Below are positions 17,905-25,983 of a DNA stretch of 26,058 nucleotides, piece after piece; the stretch's first letter is position 1, and every line of letters begins with the position of its first letter. Both the position numbers and the translations under genes were made by a program. Source of the DNA: Chara braunii (Eukaryota > Streptophyta > Charophyceae > Charales > Characeae); contig BFEA01000361.1 of assembly GCA_003427395.1 (NCBI GenBank), forward strand, positions 82,692 to 108,749, in the 5' to 3' direction. The notes below the pieces were generated by a model. It was not told the origin of the DNA, ran no database searches, and worked only from the letters and a program-made list of their open reading frames with translations.

Positions 17905-18640
17905 CCCTTAACTTTCGTCGACGACACGCAATTGCTACCCGAATCAAATCAGAGGGGTCCAGCCCCGCTAGCTCTCCCTCGCAGATCTCACCTAGGTACC
18001 TCCACGATATCTTAGATTCCCTCGCGTGGCGACCCCATCCTTCAAATGCGTAACTCAGGTCCTCTAGAGTCGCCGAATCGTCTCTATAGGGTTCCCGAAA
18101 ACACCAAGTTAACAAGGTGTGAAGGTCTGATCCCGTGAACCTGAACTGACTTAGGATGAAAACCCTTCGTCCTACCGCCTTCCTAACAGCCTCGGAGGGG
18201 TAAACCTGCTCAAAAATGAAACGGGGGACCTCCACCGGCTCGCTAGAGATGAACCGCGGTATTTCTTCCCAACCCCCGTAGGTCACTAGATATTCCTCGT
18301 CGCACCTTTCGTGAGGTCTCAACTCCTCTACTAACTCCCCTAGCCGGCCTCTCACGGCTCGAGCGTCCCAAAGAGGGTCCTGCCCAAGGCGCAAGCTACG
18401 CGCTATCTCAACAAAGCCCTCCTTCGAAAGGAATATTCGGGTTTCCCCAACTACGACCTCCCCCTGGCGACTCACCGCAAATCGTATAAAAGTCTTACCG
18501 CGCCGGATCTCCCCCTCTTCTCGCAGGAGAGTCCTTGTTGGTTCAGTCAACCGGGCCCTAGGCAGAGTGACACAGATAACCTCCCCGGTATCCTCTACGG
18601 GCTCTATGGACGCCCAGAGAGTTCTCGGAATCCTCCTTAT
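17885..18640 (-). CDS. Unrecognised module A, copy 1 of a duplicated protein (5' end missing)
   Basis: The frame is open for 251 codons from just after a TAG at 18641-18643 to TGA at 17885, but contains no ATG, so the true start was lost or lay in upstream sequence. Homology with module B begins almost at the first codon (IPRTLW-S against DPYGTLDRV) and continues to the end (KLRDDQ against KLRDYW), which shows the whole frame was coding. Recurrent features are RFAVS, RIFLS, GQDPL, VTYGGWEEIPRF, and an aromatic stretch near TWCFREP. No signal peptide or membrane segment. I do not recognise the family. Confidence 0.6.
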   Translation of the reverse strand: MRRIPRTLWASIEPVEDTGEVICVTLPRARLTEPTRTLLREEGEIRRGKTFIRFAVSRQGEVVVGETRIFLSKEGFVEIARSLRLGQDPLWDARAVRGRLGELVEELRPHERCDEEYLVTYGGWEEIPRFISSEPVEVPRFIFEQVYPSEAVRKAVGRRVFILSQFRFTGSDLHTLLTWCFREPYRDDSATLEDLSYAFEGWGRHARESKISWRYLGEICEGELAGLDPSDLIRVAIACRRRKLRDDQVGP

Positions 18641-18642
18641 CT

Positions 18643-18665
18643 AGCGGATCCCTCTACGACCGACA
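18643..18665 (-). repeat. 23-bp LTR terminus at the insertion edge
   Basis: Minus-strand tgtcggtcgtagagggatcc plus gct is identical to plus-strand 25187-25209, where it abuts a primer-binding site. Here it is the outermost sequence of the insertion and is followed by the TAG that opens module A. It marks the insertion as derived from an LTR element, with either LTR-terminal inverted repeats or an internal deletion joining the LTR edge to the ORFs. Confidence 0.75.
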
Positions 18666-18676
18666 ACGTTAATACT
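18666..18676. repeat. 11-bp target-site duplication, right copy
   Basis: acgttaatact, identical to 14620-14630. It encodes part of the LINE sequence SVLT on the minus strand, so one copy is original and one was made by the insertion. Confidence 0.85.
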
Positions 18677-20770
18677 GAATCGGGGCATTGCATAAAAATG
18701 TGCTTAATGGTTTCTCTACATTTTCTCCCTGGGAAGGTGGATAGACAAGATATGCACCATGGAGAGGCTAAACCTCTCCGTTCCTAAGAAGAGTGGTCAA
18801 TAATCCAATCATTCGTGGGGAGATAGCGATGTGCAATTTGTCACTGCAACGAATAAAATTTAGCTGGTTTTTGTCTTATATTTATAAAAAGGAATATGTC
18901 CTTGAGTAAATTTATGTATAAATTCAAGTGCCTAGACCATCTCTCTTGTAGAATTGCCGCAATGTCCATCTTTGGTCGTAGCAGTTTGTATGTTGCTTTC
19001 ACAGTGAGTGGTTGTAGGGTCCTCGATCTGCCTCTCTTGCTAGTTTGCCAGACTCATTCTGTCGAATCTATCGGAAACTCAGAGATAGTAAGCTCTGGAT
19101 GAAAGACTCTCCATCCCTTTATAGCGGAGATGAAAAAAACTATGAAAAAGGAAGAAAACAAACTGGATCCGAAGGAAACCGAATCAGAAAATGATCCCTG
19201 GTCATTTTAAAAATATTTATTAGAGAGCTTTGTGGGAGATTGTGCACCACTTGACTCACCACCCCCTGACCATCTGGCCGAAACCCAACCACCCAATCTT
19301 TTTTTCTAAACTTGTACCCCTTTCTTAGAGTTCTCACTCAAGCCAAGGGTATAGAGAAGATGCTCTGATCTAGGTTTTGATTAAGATAGTCAGCATATCG
19401 CAGTGAGACCAAAGGGGGGATGAACTATTGTAGATGCAACCGTTTGCATATGTAATCCATCGATTGTCAAAAAACGACTGGCGAAGTGTCTTCTCATAAC
19501 GGTTAGGAAAGAGTTTATTGGGTAACGGTAGGTGACGCCAAATTTCATTAACATCACCCACAAATTGCGCAAGAGTAAGATCACTTCTAGCTTTACCTCG
19601 ATCCCCCTCTTCTCTAGAGTGTGTGTGCACCCTAGGAATGGACCAGAACCGATCCTCAATCCATGTGAGAGAATGAATACCCTCATCAGATAAGGGGGCG
19701 AACCTACGAATCTGTTCCAACACCATTCCTCGCCATGGTTTGTCAGTAGATAAGATCAATTTCTTTATCCGTTGGATAGATAAAGCTTGATATTTAATCG
19801 TAGGATCAAGGATCCTCAGACCTCCCCTTGTTTTTTATTGAATTATAAAAAGTCAATTCACCCTAGGAATTATATTGTCCTGCTCATGGTTCCCTCTTCA
19901 TAAAAAGGTTGTGACTTGTCGTTGAAAGACTTTTGTTCGTGTCTGACTCATAGACCAAAGAGTTGATTTATGTTACATGGAAGTTAGGATCACATCGTTA
20001 ATAATGAGTGTCCTTTCAAAGATGAAAGTATGCTAATTATTGTATTGAATCATTTTTTATAATGCTGGTCTAAAAATTCACTCCTCATGTGTAGAATGTT
20101 TACCTAATGTTGAAGTAACACTCCTTGAATTCGTACTGGGGCTTCTAAAGGTAACCACTGAATTCTAGGAAGCTTCGGAGGACGGTCGCCATTTGAACGA
20201 AACCACCACCCTTGAGTCTTATTACCCAGTTAACCGCCATGTCAGAGACGTGTGTAAATTTGCTCATTAGGGCTTGAATCTCCTCCATGTTTGTCAAAGA
20301 TGCTTCTAACATTATCGTGAGATTATCAACAAACATTGAGCCAATGGGGATAGCATCTTCTGAAACACCTGAAATCTGCAAACGTTTTAGGTAACAATTG
20401 GTTCTTGGATTAACCCATAGAGCTTCCATTATGACTAGAAATAGAAAAGGGGTCAAATGGTCTCATTGTCTCACCGATCTTTGTAAACTAATTTTCGGAG
20501 AAAGAAACCCATTAACCTGAACCCTTGTTGTAGCATTCGTATGGAGAATCCGACCCCACTTCCTTAAGTTCGAACCAAAATTCATTTTATTTAGACAGAC
20601 ATTAAAAAAAATGTCAGTGTACATGATCATAGGTTTTTTCAAAGTCAATGAAAATGAAGGCAACATTTTGTTTCAATTGACGAGAGAGCTTAATCATCCC
20701 ATTAATTAGAAGTATATTACCTTGAATGTTTCTGCCATTAATAAATCCGGTTTGTAGGGATGAATATTAT
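18666..20770 (-). pseudogene. LINE ORF2 reverse transcriptase and zinc-binding C-terminus (5' segment)
   Basis: Domains in minus-strand order: RT block LQTGFINGRNIQGNILL (about 20700-20755), FIFIDFEKTYDHVH (about 20630-20665), MNFGSNLRKW..LHTNATTRVQVNG (about 20500-20600), TPFLFLVIMEAL (about 20420-20455), then the catalytic box, which reads FVDN at 20322-20333 instead of FADD. The connection region follows (WIEDRFWSIPRVHTH about 19640; RGRSRTLQPLTVKATYKLL about 18960-19020; AHRYLPTNDW about 18800-18830), then a CxxC..HxxxxC zinc-binding segment (ETIKHIFMQCPDSVLT, 18666-18760). Several frameshifts, and TGA replacing Trp at two conserved points. The RT would have copied the LINE RNA by target-primed synthesis; this copy cannot. 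Confidence 0.8.
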
Positions 20771-20778
20771 TTGCCATC

Positions 20779-20900
20779 ACATACAACATCGTGAACAACC
20801 CTTGGGTGGTGCGCAAGCAATGTCTGTAATAGCTTACTTGAGTCAACCCAAGGGGGTATGCAAGTGACCGTGCGTTATGTAAACGCCCTCTGGTGGCCAC
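20779..20900. repeat. About 120-bp direct repeat, copy 1
   Basis: acatacaacatcgtgaacaa to gtaaacgccctctggtggccac aligns with 21024-21145. It lies exactly where LINE homology ends (about 20770), so the LINE 5' truncation point abuts this repeat. Confidence 0.85.
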
Positions 20901-21023
20901 TAAAAGACTCTACCACATTAGCAACAATCACAAGCGGCACCTATGTGTGATATGCCAGATTGGGGATATCAACAAAGCACCGCGACTGACAACGACAAGC
21001 AACCCACGCAGCATCGAGACCCG
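20901..21023. other. Spacer between the two 120-bp repeats
   Basis: About 120 bp without similarity to the flanking repeats that I can see; no gene. Confidence 0.5.
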
Positions 21024-21145
21024 ACATACAACACCGTGGACAACCATTGGGTCGTGCGCAAACAATTTCTGTAATAGCTTACCTGTGTCAGCCTAAGGAG
21101 GTATGCAAGTGACCGTGCGTTGTGTAAACGCCCTTCGGTGACACC
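21024..21145. repeat. About 120-bp direct repeat, copy 2
   Basis: Partner of 20779-20900, shifted by 245 bp, about 85% identical by eye (gtaatagcttac, gtatgcaagtgaccgtgcgt, tgtaaacgccct all conserved). The minus strand is open through it and into a Gly/Ser/Pro-rich stretch (to about 21240) that may be the start of another element's ORF. Confidence 0.85.
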
Positions 21146-21244
21146 GATGGTTCGTCCACTTCCGCTTCCACTAGGGCTGGGGGGTTGCCCACCCTTGGTG
21201 CTTGTCATTGTTGTCTCGTTCAAGTTGCCCTCGATATTGGTAGG

Positions 21245-22855
21245 GTGATGGTCCTGAGTGCTGGTCGGGATGGAAGGTGGGGAGACGCCCCGCCAGCAAG
21301 GGCCCCTGGGCCGCGACCGGAGGTTAGGGCGCCACCACCCCTGGCACCACCACCCCTGGCACCACCACCGCCAGCTCCGCCTGCGCCTATAGCGACAACA
21401 ACACAAGGGGGTCCGCGCCCCAACAATCCCCAAGCTCGAAGCGGGTGTGTCTACTGCAATGAGGAAAACCACATCAAAAGGGACTGCCCCTATCTCATGG
21501 AAGCCTTCAGGTTGGGGGTGGTCAAGCTAAATGAGAACAAGTGGGTTGTGTGGGGAGATAGTGGAGAGGCGGTCTCCTTTTACCCATCAATGAAGGTGAA
21601 TGTAGACAAAAGAGATGCCCTTCAGGAGGCTAGACTGGGAAAGAAACCGGAAGTCGAAAGCTCCCTCAACGCTGCTCACATCCAAACGGTGGCGTCACCT
21701 GGAGGATTGTCCATTAGGGAACCCCAAGTATCAAGCATCAAGTTCATAGATACCCAGCTCGAGGAAGAGAGGCCCTGCCTAAGGGTGAGAACGCAGGTCG
21801 GGGCTGAGACATCCGAGAACCAAGCGAGCGTGACGGAAAGTACGGAAGTAAAAGGCGGCGACAATGACCAGCCGATGACCGATGCGAAAGCGGTGGAGGA
21901 AAAGAAGGAAGAACCCACCTCGCCAAAATCGCCTAAGAAAAGGGGGCCCAAAAAGTTCGAAATGAAGTGCACTCTGGATGAGATAGACACGGTAGCTCCC
22001 CTTAGGAGAACCCTGATGCAGCCTATGCAGTGCACACTTCTGGAATATCTAGCCATTGGCAAAAGCGCCAGGGAGGAGCTCCTAAGCATCACAAGGAAGG
22101 TTAGAGTCCCGATCCTTGGGGGACCCACGGTGCCGGTGGAAGGCCCAGCTAAAGAAGAGGTTCACGCCTCCCGCATTACCATGGAAGAGCTACCTGCCAA
22201 CTTCTTCTTGGGAGAAGAGGCCAAGAAATTCAATGTGTTAGGAAGCGGCCAGCTCCAGGTGGTGGTCAGTGGGAAGAAGATGAGGGCTCTTGTAGATAAC
22301 GGGTCCGAGTCTACGGTTTGTAGGGACTCCATCGCACGGGAGCTGGGCTTGGAGATAGATCGAGGGGTAGCCATGTCAATGGTGGCGGCCGATAACAAGC
22401 TACAACCGGCGGAAGGTTGTCATAGCCCCGTGATTGAGGTAGCTGGGGTGGAGGCCACAGTTCCGATTTTTTCAGTAAAAGAATGCTCCTCCGAATTGAT
22501 CCTCGGGAGGACCTGGCTGAGCGCGGTACACGCAACCACACTTGATTTGCCGGATGGAAGTCCAACCCTCTCGATCCAAAGTCCTGATGGGATCCGAGTG
22601 GTCCTAAAGACCGTAGACGCGAAAGATGAACGTAATCGGACCAGCCTTACTAGGCGCAAGGGGAGTCAGTCGAGGGTGTGCCGAGTCCGTCTAGAGGAAA
22701 TGCCCTTGACAGGTAGGGGACCCAAGGGGGACCAATTGGAGGTCGAGGATGTGGGGGATAGGATTGTAATTAACGGTATGGGGTACGAGAAGGAGGACGA
22801 GGAGGAGGAGTTCGGTGGGTGCGTGAGTATGTATTTTTTGGAGGGATCCCCCTAG
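21245..22855 (+). CDS. Gag C-terminus and protease of a Ty3/gypsy-like element (5'-truncated)
   Basis: One open frame runs 21185-22855; the first ~20 codons look like flanking DNA, so the element part probably begins near 21245. In order (numbered from 21185): a Pro/Ala-rich linker (35-70), a CCHC zinc knuckle CVYCNEENHIKRDC (88-101) for RNA binding, a conserved stretch (W-VWGDSGEAVSFYPSMKVNV), an acidic linker, then an aspartic protease with catalytic ALVDNGSE (D371, DNG rather than DTG/DSG) and the partner LILGRTWL (438-445). The frame ends at TAG 22853-22855, overlapping the RT frame by 37 nt in the -1 register. The protease would process the polyprotein. Confidence 0.85.
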   Translation: MMVLSAGRDGRWGDAPPARAPGPRPEVRAPPPLAPPPLAPPPPAPPAPIATTTQGGPRPNNPQARSGCVYCNEENHIKRDCPYLMEAFRLGVVKLNENKWVVWGDSGEAVSFYPSMKVNVDKRDALQEARLGKKPEVESSLNAAHIQTVASPGGLSIREPQVSSIKFIDTQLEEERPCLRVRTQVGAETSENQASVTESTEVKGGDNDQPMTDAKAVEEKKEEPTSPKSPKKRGPKKFEMKCTLDEIDTVAPLRRTLMQPMQCTLLEYLAIGKSAREELLSITRKVRVPILGGPTVPVEGPAKEEVHASRITMEELPANFFLGEEAKKFNVLGSGQLQVVVSGKKMRALVDNGSESTVCRDSIARELGLEIDRGVAMSMVAADNKLQPAEGCHSPVIEVAGVEATVPIFSVKECSSELILGRTWLSAVHATTLDLPDGSPTLSIQSPDGIRVVLKTVDAKDERNRTSLTRRKGSQSRVCRVRLEEMPLTGRGPKGDQLEVEDVGDRIVINGMGYEKEDEEEEFGGCVSMYFLEGSP

Positions 22856-24448
22856 CCGGCGGAGTTAAGAAGCACAAAACCGTGGCGGAGAAAGTAAAAC
22901 CCGCCGCGGTCAGCCGGGATAGAACGGGGGAAGCTACAATATCGGAAGAGGAGATAACTGATATCATCTGGAAGAGGAAAGAAACGGAGGGGCAAAGGAT
23001 AACGGCCTATAGACTGGCCAAAATGGATATAGGAGATGAAAATCTCATGGAGGAAGAAAACTGGTTCATAGCGATGACCTTAAGGGGCTGCGATAAGGCC
23101 ATTGCCTTTGATGACTCGGAGAGGGGGAAAATCGACCCTAGGTATGCCAAGCCGGCCTGGATCCACACGGTCCCGCACGTGCCTTGGAAGGATAGGCCTC
23201 AGTGGAAGTACGCTCAAAAGGAGAAAAAGGAGATAGTGACCTTCATCAAGGAAAAGATAAGGACGTTTGTCGCTGAGCCTTGCGAGAGTGCCTACTCCAA
23301 TAACTGGTTCTTTCTGAGGAAGGGAGGTAGCAACAAGCTGAGATGGATTCAAAACCTCCAGAGGACCAATGCTGTCACCATAAGAGACGTGGGATCTATA
23401 CCTGAGGCTGACTTGTTAGCGGAAGGATCAGCAGGTCGCTCCATATACTCTATCTGCGACCTCTTCTCGGGGTATGACGAAATTCTCTTAGATTACCGGG
23501 AGAGGCACATGACCGCCATGCATACACCCTTAGGGATGGTTCAAATGATGGTAGTTCCGATGGGTTGGACGAATGGGGTAGCAGTGTTCCAAAAGGCCAT
23601 GATCGCGGTCCTTAAGGAGTTCATACCGGAGAAGGTGGATGACTTCCCGATAAAAGGGTCTGTCGAGCAGGATGAGACCGAGGTCTTCCCGGGAGTTAGA
23701 AGGTTTGTGACCGACCACATGAAAGATGTCAGGGATGTCCTTGAGAAACTAGACGATGTCAACCTCGCGGTAAGTGGGACTAAGAGTTGTTGGGGCGTAT
23801 CCTCCATCAAGATATTAGGGTTCATTTGCGATAAGGAGGGGCGGAGGCCCGATCCTGAGAAATTAGTAAAGTTGATATCCTGACCTTCGCCGCTCAAATC
23901 CATAACGGAGGTCAGGCAGTTTCTAGGGGGTGTGGGCTACTGGAGAATCTTCATAAAGGCCTATAGAGAGAAAGCGAAACCACTAAGAAGACTCCTCAGG
24001 AAATCGGAACAATGGGTTTGGGGAGAGGAACAAACCGCGGTCATGGAAGCCTTGAAGGGGGAGTTCCGCGAAGGTGGAGAGGTCCTAGGAGTCCCGTTTT
24101 TCGAAGATGAAGAGAGTCGCCCGTTCATAGTATCCATGGACGCTGGACCTCATTCAGTAGGGGGCCTCCTGTCTCAAAAGGATGGAGAAGGGAGAGAGAG
24201 ACCGTTGCGATTCGAGAGCCGGACCTTGAATCCCGCAGAGAGAAATTATAGCCAATTCAAGAAGGAAGTGTTGGGGGTACTGCATTGCCTAAAAGCCTTC
24301 CGTCACTACCTGTATGGACGGCGATTTCTCCTAAGGGTGGACCCGACAGCAGTGGCCGCAATCCTCCAACAGATCCGACCATCACACGCTGGATGATCCA
24401 TATCAGGCTTTACGACTATAGGGTCGAAAGGATATCGAACCGTCGTCA
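22819..24448 (+). pseudogene. pol: Pol: reverse transcriptase and partial RNase H (no integrase)
   Basis: Entered in the -1 frame from the protease frame. RT motifs: WIQNLQRTNAVTIRD; motif A ICDLFSGYDEILLD; VVPMGWTNGVAVFQ; then EKVDDFPIKG in place of a Y/F-x-DD box, as if about four residues before VDD were deleted. The frame stops at TGA 23881-23883 where a Trp (W-P-S-P) is expected, then continues in frame through RQFLGGVGYWRIFI and RNase H (SMDAG, RTLNPAERNY, FRHYLYG, LRVD). A further frameshift near 24360 moves the RNase H end (DPTITRWMIH, DYRVERIS) to another frame until about 24448, where homology stops. Integrase is absent. At least three independent lesions make it non-functional. Confidence 0.85.
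22834..22840 (+). promoter_or_regulatory. Candidate -1 ribosomal frameshift site
   Basis: ttttttg lies in the protease frame as T-TTT-TTG, fitting the X-XXY-YYZ slippery pattern, 13 nt before the stop triplet. A -1 slip enters the RT frame exactly. I see no strong downstream stem-loop beyond ggggatcccc-like self-complementarity, so a plain one-base loss in a T run (seven T to six) is an equal explanation. Confidence 0.4.
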
Positions 24449-25164
24449 GTCCCCGTGGGTCGAGAATCGAAGCCCCTAACCCCTCTCTATGCACACTTTC
24501 TCTTGCGGGACTTTGCCCCCGGGTAGGTGCCCTCCACAACCCGTGCGGATCAAGAACACTTGGTGACCCCCTCGGATCCCAAATAGACAGCGCCTCCGGA
24601 CCCCCTAGCACCCCTCTCTCCTCTCTCTCTCTCCCCCTCTCTCTTTCTTCCCCTCGAGCAGACCCCCTTACACTATTTTCTTGGACTGTTCTTCTTCCCA
24701 CCCTTTCACCGTTCTTCACCCTCATTCAGCCCCCCCCCAAGCAAACTGTGCTCCCCATAATTTTGTAAATTTTTAGAAAATAAACATGCGCAAACCAAGC
24801 ACACACAATGAAGAGGAACTGACCTGGTTTACCCCTCGAAGGCCGGAAGCGGGAGCCGAGATCGCAAGCGGGCCGGAGCGGACCTGCAAAAAGAATCAAG
24901 GAGACAAGCCCCAACACCCGAAGCCCCTCGCGCCCGACAAGCCCAACAACAGCCCCCACCCCAATAAGCCCCTCGCTGACGTCACTCGAGAAGAAACGTG
25001 ATCACCGTGAAGAATCCGCTGGAGACTACCTTGAAGATTCGTCTCGAAGAACCTGACGCCGAAATTTCGAAGAACACCGCAAACTCATTCCACCGCTCCC
25101 TGTCACGCTGGTCCTCCCTTACCCCGTAGTTGCTGAGTCGGCCGCGGCCGCGGGAGAAATGCTC
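24449..25164 (-). other. Untranslated leader of a minus-strand LTR element
   Basis: Follows the primer-binding site in minus-strand order, has no convincing ORF, and includes a CT-rich tract at about 24605-24660. It ends near 24449, where it meets the plus-strand pol fragment head to tail in opposite orientation; the gag of this element is not in continuity with it. Confidence 0.55.
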
Positions 25165-25183
25165 ATCCCCGGCAACGGCGCCA
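25165..25183 (-). promoter_or_regulatory. Primer-binding site for tRNA-Asp
   Basis: The plus strand reads atccccggcaacggcgcca, which is the 3' end of plant-type tRNA-Asp(GUC) including CCA; the minus strand is therefore a 19-nt perfect complement. It sits 3 bp from the LTR end, as expected, and fixes the element's transcription direction as minus. The match rests on my knowledge of plant tRNA-Asp. Confidence 0.85.
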
Positions 25184-25518
25184 CTTTGTCGGTCGTAGAG
25201 GGATCCGCTGCGGCCTGATGCGGTCGTCCTTCTTTAGCCGATGACTATACCGCTCCCCCCCCTATTTTCCGACATGCTGCAGGGTGCCCCCGTGTTACTC
25301 CCCCAGTGTGATAGAGCAACGGTGCGTGTCCCGAGCCTAGGAGTTCCCCCGGGCGGGACGCACCGCCTGTCCGTTGCCTGGTAAGACGTTATCTTATCCC
25401 TAGAACCCCTTTTCTCTCCTTACTTTCTCGGGTGCCCCCTGTGATGCTCGCCGCGGGTCGCCCCCTCCCCTGCCGGCGGCTTCTGGCCTGTTACAACGAG
25501 GCCTATTTTTGGATGGGT

Positions 25519-25543
25519 CCTCCCGAAAGATGGCTTCGGGAGG
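25519..25543. repeat. LTR hairpin, 9-bp stem
   Basis: cctcccgaa (25519-25527) and ttcgggagg (25535-25543) with loop agatggc. It may be a transcript structure of the R/U5 region. Confidence 0.6.
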
Positions 25544-25873
25544 GAGGTTAAAAAAAAAACCGGCGGAATAGGCGGGCAGAAATCCCCCGAGACCTTTTTA
25601 AACTGGCCCAAAAATCTGTTATGCCTCCCTCAAGGAGGACCTAGGCTCGGAATTAGCACAAGGACGACCGGTCCTTACACAAGAGAACGAGGTTGGTTCT
25701 CGAGCTCGCCCGAGAGATCAACCGAGAGCCCAACCCAAGCGCCCCGAGGAACTAAGGTGACGAGCGTTTTTTTTTGCCGAACCCGTCGCGCCAGTTGCTA
25801 CAGTCTTGGCTATTAGAGGGTATTTCCCCGGCTCACGGGATCGCTAGCAGCTAGCCCTGGGAAGAGGCGAGAA

Positions 25874-25883
25874 CCCTTTTATC
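25874..25883 (-). promoter_or_regulatory. TATA-like box in the LTR
   Basis: Minus-strand gataaaaggg, about 690 bp upstream of the LTR end. Position suits a U3 promoter of a long LTR; no initiator was identified. Confidence 0.35.
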
Positions 25884-25959
25884 GCTGCCCCTTTTTCAGC
25901 GTACTGATCAGGAAGAGGCTCTTCTCATAGGCCGGTGTCGCCTCCCTCTTTCGTTCCCT

Positions 25960-25983
25960 CTTTTTCTCTCTCTCTCTCCCTCC

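Larger units (their letters stand above)
14631..18665 (-). mobile_element. 4.0-kb retroelement fragment inserted in the LINE
   Basis: Both boundaries are defined by the 11-bp duplication and by the reading frame of the interrupted LINE. On the minus strand it begins tgtcggtcgtagagggatcc, the LTR terminus also present at 25187, continues through a chain of ORFs with duplicated unknown modules, then gag, and stops just after the Gag stop codon without zinc knuckle, pol, poly(A) or an LTR. It is therefore a truncated copy of an LTR-type element. The ends do not form terminal inverted repeats. Mechanism (capture of a partial cDNA, or a Mutator-like carrier) is unresolved. Confidence 0.75.
14490..20770 (-). 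mobile_element. LINE retrotransposon, 5'-truncated, split by a 4-kb insertion
   Basis: The element runs on the minus strand from an RT fragment at about 20770 down to a poly(A) tail (T22 on the plus strand, 14490-14511). Between 18666 and 14630 it is interrupted by a 4,035-bp insertion. Coding sense is continuous across the gap: frame ...CPDSVLT at 18666-18690 resumes as ...SVLTWGRVGKVAYLV from 14630, with the 11-bp repeat agtattaacgt (minus strand) on both sides. The 5' half (endonuclease and RT N-terminus) is missing. Stops, frameshifts and a mutated RT active site show it is dead. The insertion is younger than the LINE. Confidence 0.85.

Noticed and set aside
14631-18665. Terminal inverted repeats proving a Mutator-like transposon
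   Set aside because: The two ends (cccacctcaacccc and tgtcggtcgtagag on outward strands) do not match; only the 11-bp target duplication points that way.
21220-22565. Minus-strand frames antisense to the gag/protease frame
   Set aside because: Shadows of a well-supported plus-strand coding region.
22834-22860. Strong pseudoknot downstream of the slippery site
   Set aside because: Only short self-complementary words (gggatccc, gccggc) are visible; no convincing long stem.
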